A stretch of DNA of 64,000 bases. It comes from Coriolopsis trogii (Eukaryota > Basidiomycota > Agaricomycetes > Polyporales > Polyporaceae). Below are positions 24,791 through 33,990 of the stretch, in pieces; positions within the stretch are counted from its first letter, which is position 1, and the number at the start of each line of letters is the position of its first letter. The notes below the pieces were generated by a model that saw only the letters and a program-made list of their open reading frames with translations, was not told the origin of the DNA and made no database searches. Where the stretch lies: the NCBI GenBank assembly GCA_020543525.1, contig JAHYIO010000028.1:1116001-1180000 (forward strand), in the 5' to 3' direction. Made by a program: the position numbers and the translations under genes.

Positions 24791-25921
24791 ATGCAGTCCC
24801 ACTCGTCCGATGGCTCAAGCTCGCCAAGTCATGAGGAGTTCTTCAGTAATGGTAACATGGGCAACGGACACGCTCATTTGAGCGCGCAATACCAGTATGT
24901 ACTAGGTGGAGTGCCTGATCTAGGGCTTGGTCTGACTTGCTTCGCTGTCGTGATCTAGCTCGCCAGCCTACAGACACGGTAATTTGTACGTACCAAGCGA
25001 CTTCTTCGTGACGCATCACTCAAGTCGCGTCCTCTCCTGCAGACACCTCTCAGTGCTCTCTGTTACTAGTGCTCATCAGTCGTATCGTACAGGCCAAGTT
25101 GGGACCTACGCGAATTCCGAGTGAGTAGCAATTTAAGTTTCATTTGAACTTGCCGGGTTAACGCTTCCACGAAGGCTTCCGTCTCCGTACAATGCCCATG
25201 ACGTCGCTGACCGCAATGGTGCTTGGCAGACTACCGTTTCGTAGGTGCTACCTACTCTTATCGTATGCACTGGCTCATATCGCTACAACACCCATATAAC
25301 AGTCAGAACATGACGCGCCCCCACTCCCATTCTCAGAGCTATGGACACGTGGATTCTCGCTATGGCCTCTCGGACATCTCTCGCGCACATGGTCAACCTC
25401 ATGCCGCTCCCTACTATGGCACCGTGATGTCCAGCGTACCCTACGATTCTCGCCGCGCGCCATTCTCGACCCTGACAGGCTCTGATCGCTTGCGTGGCTC
25501 GACTGCCAACATGCCTGGCTATGGCAACGGGTACGCCTACGCCCCCCTCGCCCCGTCCCTCTACCAGTCGACGGCGCAGCCCCCTTCTCCGACCGAGTCT
25601 CGCTGTCAATGGGGGAGCGGATCCTGCACCATTCCTCTGGAGGACTCCACCCCTGCGGGCATCGCGCGCCACCTCAGGCAATACCATAACATCGCGGTGA
25701 CTGACAACCGCAACCGGGCGACGTGCTCCTGGGGCGAGCGCTGCGCCAAAGACATGTTCCCGTCCAGCTTCGGGAAACATATCGCCGAGTGTCATCTGCG
25801 GAACATGACAAAACAGTGTCCGCACTGTGGGGCGGACTTCGCGCGCGCTGACACACTGTCGAGACACATCAAGGCGTTCTGCCCGAACACCGTCGGCCAT
25901 GCTGGGCATCCTCACCATTGA
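24791..25921 (+). CDS. Tandem CWCH2 zinc-finger protein, copy B
   Basis: This is the best-resolved copy. Exon 1 (24791-24894) encodes MQSHSSDGSSSPSHEEFF. Small exons then give HSPAYRH, GQVGTYANSE and LPSPYNAHDVADRNGAW, before the main 3' exon beginning SQNMTRPHSHSQSYG. A Ser/Tyr/Pro-rich N-terminus precedes three fingers. Finger 1 is CQWGSGSCTIPLED...IARHLRQYH; finger 2 is CSWGERCAKDMFPSSFGKHI followed by AECH; finger 3 is CPHCGADFARADTLSRHIKA, closing with FC. The C-x-W-x(n)-C pattern in fingers 1 and 2 is the tandem CWCH2 hallmark. The paired tryptophans in such proteins pack the two fingers together into one unit. A nuclear DNA-binding protein is likely; the target is unknown. It has no basic tail like that of copy A and ends soon after finger 3 (NTVGHAGHPHH). 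Confidence 0.82.
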
Positions 25922-28900
25922 GCGCGGCTTGAGCTGGAAGCTGGGGCTTATGCGTGGGCTAGGCCTGGGGCTTGGTGGTCGGTGGCTGGAGGGTCGGCAT
26001 GCCCGATGCTCCAATTGTGGGTCTCCTGTGGCTTCTTGACGCGGTGCGGTGTGTTTCCTCCTTGTATGTAGGCTTGTCGGCGGCGGCTGCGCTCGAGGCT
26101 CTACTTCCCCTTTCTTCCGTCCGCTACTTTACGTGCTCCATGGCTTTCTGATCTTGGTTAATCCCCCCTCACCCCCTCCCATCTCACATTCCGGTCCTTA
26201 CGATCACGACTATCTATTCGGCACCAAGCTCTCGCAAAAGCTTTGTAGGGTCCCGATGCCGGGGTCGACCGACGGGGTGCAGTCGGTCGTCCGGGGCACA
26301 TCGTGGACGCGTTCTTTCTGTATCTGTACATTGCATTCTCCCGACGCCGGATCTACAATACAGGCCTGGCGTGGGGTGTTTGCATAATTTTGTAGGGTAG
26401 ATTCTGCTGGCAGCATGTCACTAGTGACTGGGTTACTGAAGAATACAGTCGTCTAGCGTTGTACGATACCAGATTCAATGTATGAATGTCACGAACCCAC
26501 TCGACATGTCGATGCTTCCATTGGTATGGAGAAGATGTCCTGCGAAGTGCGCGATCGGAACTGAGATGCGTTCCGGATTCAAATGGCAACGAATTCGTCT
26601 ATTGATGTAGTTGGGCATGGAGCTGAGGGTCTTGCGCACCCGGTCATCTTCTTCCCGGAGATGAGACTGCGAAATGGATCCGGTTCGCGTTGGGTGCCGC
26701 GCCATTTCTCGCGCGGTCGTAACGTCCTGGTTCTCGCTCTCGTACCTTTTTGCAGAATTACACGATTTCGAGAGGGCGCGCCCTGTTCCCGCCTTACGGC
26801 ATCTCAACATCAGATTTTGTTAGGCTTGCATGGGCGAGCCGTATACAGCCACAGCAAGACTTGTCGTAAGACGGCGAACTGGTGGTTTTTGTCTGATGAC
26901 GGGGCGCTCAGTCATGGCGCAGCAGCGATGATGAGCGCTGAGCGCTTGCCTCTCACTGCGGTTGGATGATCGTGCTCACACGTGGAGCCGAGTTGCCGAG
27001 CGTGACCTGTGTGACTTTTGGTCACACTTGCAGGGTGGCGTCGTGATGGCTGAGCCGAGCGGGTCTCTGAGACAAACCACCACTACGACTGTATGCACTT
27101 TTCCCTGATCAACAAGCGGCCCTTCGACGACAGCTCAGTCTGGATATGATGCGAAGAGACTTTAGCCGCTGTGGGGCAGGGTTTAGGAATGGATAGCCTT
27201 TCCGGGATCTGGCGGTGAGTCGGATACAATAGAAACGATCTTCTATCTGTCTCGTGCAATCGTTCCTAACGATCATACTGCCTCAATTTTCAGCGCGTCG
27301 TACTTGATTGTATCCACCGGCATAATATGGCACTCATGAAACTCCCTAATGTGCGAAGTTGTTGGCATCGGGATCGCATAGGAGTTCTCCGTCGACGCAG
27401 CAGTACACGAGTACATCGCCTACACCAACGCAAAGGGACGATGGCGGGAGGCGCTCTATGAGATGGTCGGTGGCACCACCACATCGTTGACGATATACGT
27501 CTGGGAATGACTCGTTTCAGACATGTGAGTCTTCAAGTGTTCGCGCGCTGTCTGCTGTCTGATTCGCTGTAGACTTCGTCATTGGACGGATGTGGAGGCT
27601 GGCCATCACCAAAGATCCTTCCGGCACTACCTCAGCAGGGGCGATGAAGTAATGAGCATTATGCGCCATACAAATTTCGCGAACCGTGGTAGCGCTTGTG
27701 CAAGTCGGGCGTGGTCGACAACCAGGTACGGACGACAGTCGCAGTCCACATAAGCGCGACTCTCGGTGTCAATGCTTAGTGTGCGCTCATCAACGTTTAG
27801 TGTCCAACATGATGTGCTGATCTCGTCAACCGTCTACTATGGTCTGTGCGCTGCCTATACCAGCAATCTGACGCGCTCGTGCCACCTGCGCATCGACGTC
27901 AAAACCCATCCTTCAAGTTCAAATACAACGGCTCATGTCATCGAGGTATGCTCGCAAGTCGCACGCGCCGGTTGTCAGGTACACCAACTTACGCAATAGA
28001 CAGTTGCCCTCGATGCGCAGATGCGACACTCCATTTCCGCCCTGTCTTTCGCATTGCTAGGGTCTCCCACCACCTCGCATCTGCGTCAGCTCGAATGTTG
28101 CGACATTTTTGCATGCGTTGATCATGTGCTCAGACCGCAGAACATCACGGCTCAAAGGCGATGTCAAGGTCCCTAGATGTAGCTGAGTGGTGCGTACACT
28201 CGATTTGTCTGACCCACGAAAACACGTCGCGGACAGTTCGATTTCGTGCTTTTTGGCTCCGGCTTGATCTGAATCATGCCGTCGATAGTGTTTTGCCTTT
28301 TTGTGAGCATGAAAACGACTTGCGGGGTGCTGTGTAGCTCGTTGGCAATGCCGGAGCTACCAACATTCTGAGCATGTGGCCGTTCACCCTGGCTGCCGGC
28401 GCGTACCTCTCATACATGCGGACACCACGCCATAGGCTCGAGTTACTGATGATTTCCAATAACGCTCCGTGTGCTCGTATTAGTCGATGAAAGGAGTGTG
28501 GTTCCCAGAGTCCAGGGAGCATGTAGGAGTTGAGCGCTCAGTGACATCCGTCGGGCCGATAGAACCAAGGTCATCGAGTAACTCGTCCCGGGCCTGTACG
28601 CGTCCTTTGTTCCCGACTCTGTTTCGAGAGCTCCGAGCTCACGACGCTGAGACACCTGAACTTAATCCGCGCGGCCCAAGGGCAATAAGGCACGTCTTGC
28701 TACGTCTCAGCGGGTCCGAGTCCGAGAGGAAGCGTACTCAGTCGCCAACGAACTCCATCACTGGCGAGTGCCTCTGCTCCGGCGCGGCATCGGTGCCTCC
28801 TTCGTTGTCCTATCAGCACTGTGGTCGATGCTGCATATTCATGGCGCAACGATCGTCCTCATTGCAAGTACATGCACCCTGGATCGATTAACTTAACATG

Positions 28901-29338
28901 GGCACTGGCGTTACTAGTTGGCGTCTATTCTGAGGACATCCGGATATTCCCAGGCTACAGCCAGTATCCAGATAGAGATCCACGAGGGCTGTGCCTCACA
29001 GCAGGCGTCCTTCCAGCCCGCATATTGCAATCACCTAAGCCTGCAGCGCTCTGGATATCCAGAATCCATTCATGCTTCCGTCGTGTCGAACCTCATGGCG
29101 CCTGCATCGCGCTCCCGTAAGGTTACTCCGATAGTACGACCTTCCTCGCCGTCCAGGTCTTCTTCGCCGCTTGTCAGCTGTGTGAATCTGGATATTTCGG
29201 CTCACCCCCGCTCTGCAACTTGGGTGATGCGGCTCCAGTTGGATCGTTTAAAGGTCAGAGACAACGGTTCATTGACAGACTCACTACCGCCAGTCCTCCC
29301 TCGATTTCTGTTTCAGCATTCAGCCTCCATCACCTATC
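25922..29338. other. Gene-poor intergenic stretch between zinc-finger copies B and C
   Basis: This 3.4 kb stretch has no intact gene. Plus-strand sequence from about 27295 to 27524 reads as protein-like sequence broken by three in-frame stops (EYIAYTNAKGRWREALYEMV, then GGTTTSLTIYVWE, stop, LVSDM). It meets a GTGAGT donor at 27525 and an acceptor ending 27572. This may be a decayed gene, possibly for a membrane protein, but the family cannot be named. Nothing else is supported. Confidence 0.35.
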
Positions 29339-30283
29339 ATGAACGATCTGATTCCTTACATTTTCTTCATACCCGAGTCCGTCCCTCACTTCGTTCAGGG
29401 TAATGTGTATAGCTGACTTGCTGAATGTAGTACCGCCAGTAACTGTCTCGGCATCTCAGCCGATTCATACCCATATCATCTGTACGACACTAACGCGGCA
29501 ACGTGGGAAACGTACACCGACAGTCCCCTTAATTCACCACGCAGCAGTCACGAATGCGAAGACCAGACCTATTCCCTGGTGCCAAACGCGCACTTCCTCG
29601 AAACGTTATCCAGTGGAAGCAAAGAGGACGGTCGGATTTGGGATCTGGACTCCTATGGAAGCATTGGCAGCGCATCCATAAATGCGCACTCTCATTCACT
29701 GGTACCCAACCCCCCACGCCGTCAACGAACCTCGCCCTCGTACCGGTACAGTCCATACAGTCGACCTCACTCACTCCCGTATTCCTCCATGAACGGCAAT
29801 CACGACGTATACGCTATGCATGCAGCATTCTTTAGCATCGATGCCGCAGGCGATGCAGGAATGTCCAATGCCGCATACGACCCTCACCACCCTTACACAC
29901 GCTCCAACATCCTTTCTCCTTCGCACCTGGGTGCCTCGATGCTCTGCAGCTGGGAGAAATGCGGCGTGAAGCTCGATGACCTCTCCCATGGCGGCATCCG
30001 CCGTCACTTCAAGGAGTACCATCGTAGCGCACGCGGCACATCAACCCGCTGTGTCTGGGACCCCTGCTGTCGCAGTGAGCCGATGCTCTTCGAGAACATC
30101 CCGAAGCATATCGCGGAGGTTCACATCAAGTCTATGAAGCAGCGCTGCGACCGGTGCGGCGGCACGTTTGCGCGCAAGGACACGCTGAAGAGGCACCTTA
30201 ACGGTGGCTGCCCTGCTGGGACCCAGCAGGACCCGATACCCTTCCTTGGGAAGCAAGAGTCGCATTCCCCGCCTTCGTTTTGA
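29339..30283 (+). CDS. Tandem CWCH2 zinc-finger protein, copy C
   Basis: The main exon (acceptor near 29461) encodes ADSYPYHLYDTNAATWETYT, a Ser/Pro/Tyr-rich region, and three fingers. Finger 1 is CSWEKCGVKLDD...IRRHFKEYH; finger 2 is CVWDPCC...IPKHIAEVH; finger 3 is CDRCGGTFARKDTLKRHLNG, closing with GC. As in copies A and B, fingers 1 and 2 carry C-x-W-x(n)-C and finger 3 is C-x2-C with the ARKDTL recognition helix. The first exon proposed here (MNDLIPYIFFIPESVPHFVQ, 29339-29400) splices in frame but does not resemble the first exon of copy B, so the true start could lie further upstream. Only 364 bp separate its stop from the convergent royal-jelly-like gene. Confidence 0.75.
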
Positions 30284-30646
30284 CATGATTGCTGCAACGG
30301 TGCGTCTGATCACGTTCTGACTGACATACTCTGTTCACTGTGCTCATCGTGACGTACAGCATTGTCTCACAATGGGAACCCTCTGCCCCCCAGGAGACTA
30401 TCGATTGTGACTCGTATTCGCGATGAGCCGTTGTGAATCCAATGTTTCTGTATCAGAGTACCATCCAGGCCGGACTAATTGTTACGATCCACGTTGTTGC
30501 TGTTCACTGTCCCAAGTAATATGACCAGTTTAGGTACTGTACATACTTTGTATGATACTGGAGGAAGGACGGTAAGATCTGCGACTCTCCAATAAACTCT
30601 TCGGTCGGGCTCCAAGACAATGACATCCAATTATACGCCGACTCGT

Positions 30647-32624
30647 TTACGTCGTCTGCGAAGCATGCCCGCCCGAAATGGGCACGCGGAACGTTGCATA
30701 AGGCTTCGTGCGCAGGTCCGTACTAAAAACGAGGTTGACGTGTGAGCCCATGCCATCATCAGGTACATACACGCCCATTGCACGTCCCCATTCTGGTAGC
30801 CCGGGCTAAGCCAGAGCCTGAGGTGAAGGTACGGTGAGTATGCGTGCAGACCGCGTGTCGAGCTAATTCACATACTGGCTCGCGGCGAGATAGAGGAAGT
30901 GACCCTCTTTGAGCGACAGCTGTCAAGGTTTCATACACGTTATCAGTATGAAACCTCGGGCGGGGAGAAGACCCCGACGACCACATTGCTGCATACCTGT
31001 ATGGCAGCGTCTCGAACGAAGGGTTCTATCATACCCGTGGAAGGGTACCTTCGATGAATCGCGTTCGGTTTGACGCATATGGCGGTCGGCAAAGAAGGGT
31101 AGAGGGTCAACACTTGATCCATGCCGAGGGCACGATGAGGTAAAGCCTCCGTACCAGGCGCTGTCAAGTATATCAATCCCTGGTCGTCCGTCCCCAACCC
31201 GTCCACAGGGCACCCCATCTGCTTTACACTCTGCACGGCCTGGTTGGAGAAGAAGACTGCACTCGGGTTCAACGGCCCAGGCTGCACTCTCAGCACCGAC
31301 GTAGGAAAACGCCAGAGCCGACGGCGAGGCGTGATGTACAATCACTCCCCGTCTCCATACCCGTCGTCAGCAACGTGGACACCTTCGCGACTCAACGAGG
31401 ATCGGAGCCCGTTGGAGAGGGCAATCCCTTCGACGGCGAACTAGTCCATGTTCGTAATCAGTATCCATTCAAGACAATACTGATCAGAACACACCCTGTT
31501 GAACGGTGTCACGGCGTTCGGCGCGATCGGCGGATACAAGTACGTTGGCACTAGGAAGACCAACGAGCGGTCGAACGTGGTAACACTACTCCGACCCATC
31601 GTTGCTAACCTCCATTGTGCGTTGGCACAAAATCGCTCTCTACCGAAACCGCTGGGTGTCCGTCCAAGTGTCTCCACGATCCCCCAGTAGCCAAGTTGAC
31701 GACGACGATCCCTGGGCGCTGCAGCGAGCTGTCCGTGATATACGCAAAACCTTCCCCGCGCAAGTCAAAGCGGACGTCGTTCAGCGAAGAGTGGGCTGCC
31801 ACGACAGTGTCCGGGAAGGTGATACTCGCGATAGCCGTCCCGTTAAGGTTGAAGCCCACCAGCTTCGGTCCCCCTGGAGTCGCGGCAAGAAGCATCGTCC
31901 CGTTTACACGAGGCCGTCCCGTGCCAAGGGCCCACACACGATGCTTCCCATCCCCCACGACAGATTGCACGAAGAGCAATCTGTCGGTCGCGATACTGAA
32001 CGCCGTGTTCGTCTCGTTCGCGAACGCAGGAGGGGTATTCATGTCCTGACTATGTCATCAAGTCCAAGCGGCATATGTTCAGCGACATGAATACCCATGG
32101 CCAAGAATGGCGCCTGGCTTACTTCGGGAAGGGAGCTTCCGTCGTGGAACTGTTCAATTTTCCCAGCGTGAACGACCCGTTTCCGGGTGGGAGGCAAATG
32201 AAGATCATGCCGTTACTGCTTACGCCAACTCCCTGAATGATGAAGTCACGATGAGTTCCAGCCGGCCCGAGGGTGGGAGAAAGTGGAGGGACGCTTACGG
32301 TCGGCCACAAGTTGAAGTAGGCACATGCACGAGCTCAATGGAAGGTCCAACCGACCAGTATCGACGCGTATCTGGGCCATGGAAAGGGACGCATTACCAC
32401 CGGTTTCATTGGATGGTAGAGTCACCACGGCATCTGCAGCGATAATCTGATTCACGGGCGGGGTCAACGGCGGAGGGTACTCCGGAAAATGTCTCGCAAT
32501 CAGCCCAAATCACGTTGGAGATGTTGAAGTAGACTCACGTCAAATACGTCCGATTGGGTCGCATATTGCCCCTGGTTGCAGATGCGAGGATGACCAAACT
32601 AATGAAGGCGAACGTAAAGCGCAT
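30647..32624 (-). CDS. Major royal jelly/yellow-like secreted protein
   Basis: Complete multi-exon gene. The start at 32624 gives a signal peptide, MRFTFAFISLVILASATRG, so the product is probably secreted. Family blocks follow in order: RVWALGTGRPRVNG, PKLVGFNLNGTAIASITFPD, SLNDVRFD, AYITDSSLQRPGIVVVNLAT, SWRHLDGHP, LYITPRRRLWRFPTSVLR, DDQGLIYLTAPGTEA, PNAIHRRYPSTGMIEPFVR, LSLKEGHFLYLAASQLWLSP and finally TDLRTKPYATFRVPISGG before the stop at 30647. These match the MRJP/yellow beta-propeller family (PF03022), best known from insects, with scattered bacterial and fungal members of unknown function. The last intron (30723-30772) uses a different donor position from its paralogue at the window start. 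A transposon-like element lies 66-600 bp upstream of the start codon and may affect expression. Confidence 0.85.
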
Positions 32625-32689
32625 TGTTGCCTGGATACTCAATTTCAAGTTTGAGACGACGGTTCGTCCACTTATCCCAACTCACTCTA

Positions 32690-32697
32690 CTTATCAT
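32690..32697. repeat. 8 bp target-site duplication, left copy (CTTATCAT)
   Basis: CTTATCAT at 32690-32697 directly abuts the left terminal repeat of the element and is repeated exactly at 33222-33229. An 8 bp duplication is the hallmark of hAT-superfamily insertion. Confidence 0.8.
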
Positions 32698-33221
32698 TAG
32701 TGTATGGGGCAGAATTGTTTTGGTCCATTCTGCCGGCAGATATGGCAGAATGGCAAATGCCGGGCCCGGCAGAATGTGGCAGAAAGGTAAGCGCGTACGA
32801 GACGAACAGCGACAGACGGAGTTATTTGCCCTTGTTATTTGGTATAATCCGTTGGTCTTTTGATCTTGCCAGTCATTTTAGTTATATCTCTCGTTGTTTG
32901 GCTCAATTGCGACCCCAAAATCACACAGGTGATGTGTGAGTGGTGAGTGAGTCTGGGTGAGTCCGAGCGACAGCCATCCTTATACCAGTTCAAGCGAGAA
33001 CTGGCAGGGATAATGAATCTAAAGAGCTCGACAATCAAAACTGATAAGATTCTTGGGTCCTAATTGGCGTAATTAGTCCAACCCCCGAGCCTGCACCTTC
33101 CATATATGTGCAAGGCGCTTAGCTATCTGCCACTATCTGCCAGGACTGCTCTCCGGCAAAATGGCAAATGCCGCTTGGCAAATGCCAGTGGCAGATTGGC
33201 AGCATTCTGCCTCGCACACTA
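32698..33221. mobile_element. Non-autonomous hAT-type DNA transposon (MITE), 524 bp
   Basis: The element has imperfect 18 bp terminal inverted repeats: left TAGTGTATGGGGCAGAAT (32698-32715), right, read on the minus strand, TAGTGTGCGAGGCAGAAT (33221-33204), 15 of 18 matching. The ends begin TAGTG, fitting the T/C-A-G-N-G terminus of hAT elements, and an exact 8 bp duplication CTTATCAT flanks both sides. Subterminal repeats of the type expected for transposase binding are dense: TGGCAAATGCC at 32751-32761, 33162-33172 and 33176-33186, plus several GGCAGAAT/TGGCAGA copies in both orientations. The centre has no transposase frame, so it must rely on a full-length relative elsewhere. Its left end is 74 bp upstream of the start codon of the royal-jelly-like gene. 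Confidence 0.8.
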
Positions 33222-33229
33222 CTTATCAT
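33222..33229. repeat. 8 bp target-site duplication, right copy (CTTATCAT)
   Basis: Exact copy of 32690-32697, directly after the right terminal repeat. Confidence 0.8.
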
Positions 33230-33990
33230 GAACCGACGGAGGCCGAGCAGAGTTGCTGCCGCAAACACCGTAATCCAACTTGAGTTCAGAAGCACGGTAT
33301 CTTTCGAATGTAGATTGGTGTTAGCAAGAAAACACGACAATAACGCAAACGATGAACACAAGAACTTGCTTCCTCGATATTCTCGGTGGTTCTGGTCGCA
33401 ATACCTTGCTAAAACGGCATGCGTGCACTCACGCGGTGCATGTGCACCACTATCGCATTCCACAGACTGTACCCTGTTTTGGACGCAAAAGGTGAGAACC
33501 ATGTCCCGCCTGGAGACGACTTGCTGCTGACCGACGGGTCACCTGTCCAACTTGAGCCACAACTGACAGGCATTGCCGTATACATGGGGACGCCCACATG
33601 GGCCAAGGAGAATTCATTGCGTTGAGTGATGGCAAGAATACAGAGGTGGCGAAGAAAAGGGATTACATACACATACGAGCTTACGTAATTCACTGCGAAA
33701 ACCATATCACAGACAGCGACGAACACGACACACAGCAGAACACAGAGGAGGCGAAGACATAGCGACAGATAACTGATAGAGGGGGAGATCCGAGTCTAGT
33801 GCGTTACGATCAACATAGCGACAGCGAGCGAATGGAAAGCTACGAGTGCGTTCGGATCCTATGAAGAGTCGTGAAATGCCATGATGGGGGAGAAAGTTTT
33901 CAGAGTCCGTCCGATAAGAAGGCACCAGAATATAGGCTTGCGGGGAAGATGGGCATAAGAGGGTCCGAGGTCGCAGCTGATCGGCTCTGG
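33230..33990. other. Intergenic spacer
   Basis: This 760 bp stretch separates the hAT-type element from the stop of the RING+RRM gene. A short plus-strand frame at 33419-33625 has protein-like sequence (LYPVLDAKGENHVPPGDDLL) but no start context, splice partners or known motif. No gene is called. Confidence 0.35.

Noticed and set aside
19595..30283. Assignment of the zinc-finger genes as PacC/Rim101
   Set aside because: The finger order is similar, but the fingers differ in spacing, finger 3 ends in Cys, and no processing or C-terminal regions of PacC are present.
33419..33625. Short plus-strand frame next to the hAT-type element as a captured gene or transposase fragment
   Set aside because: It lies outside the element's duplication, is under 70 codons and resembles no transposase motif.
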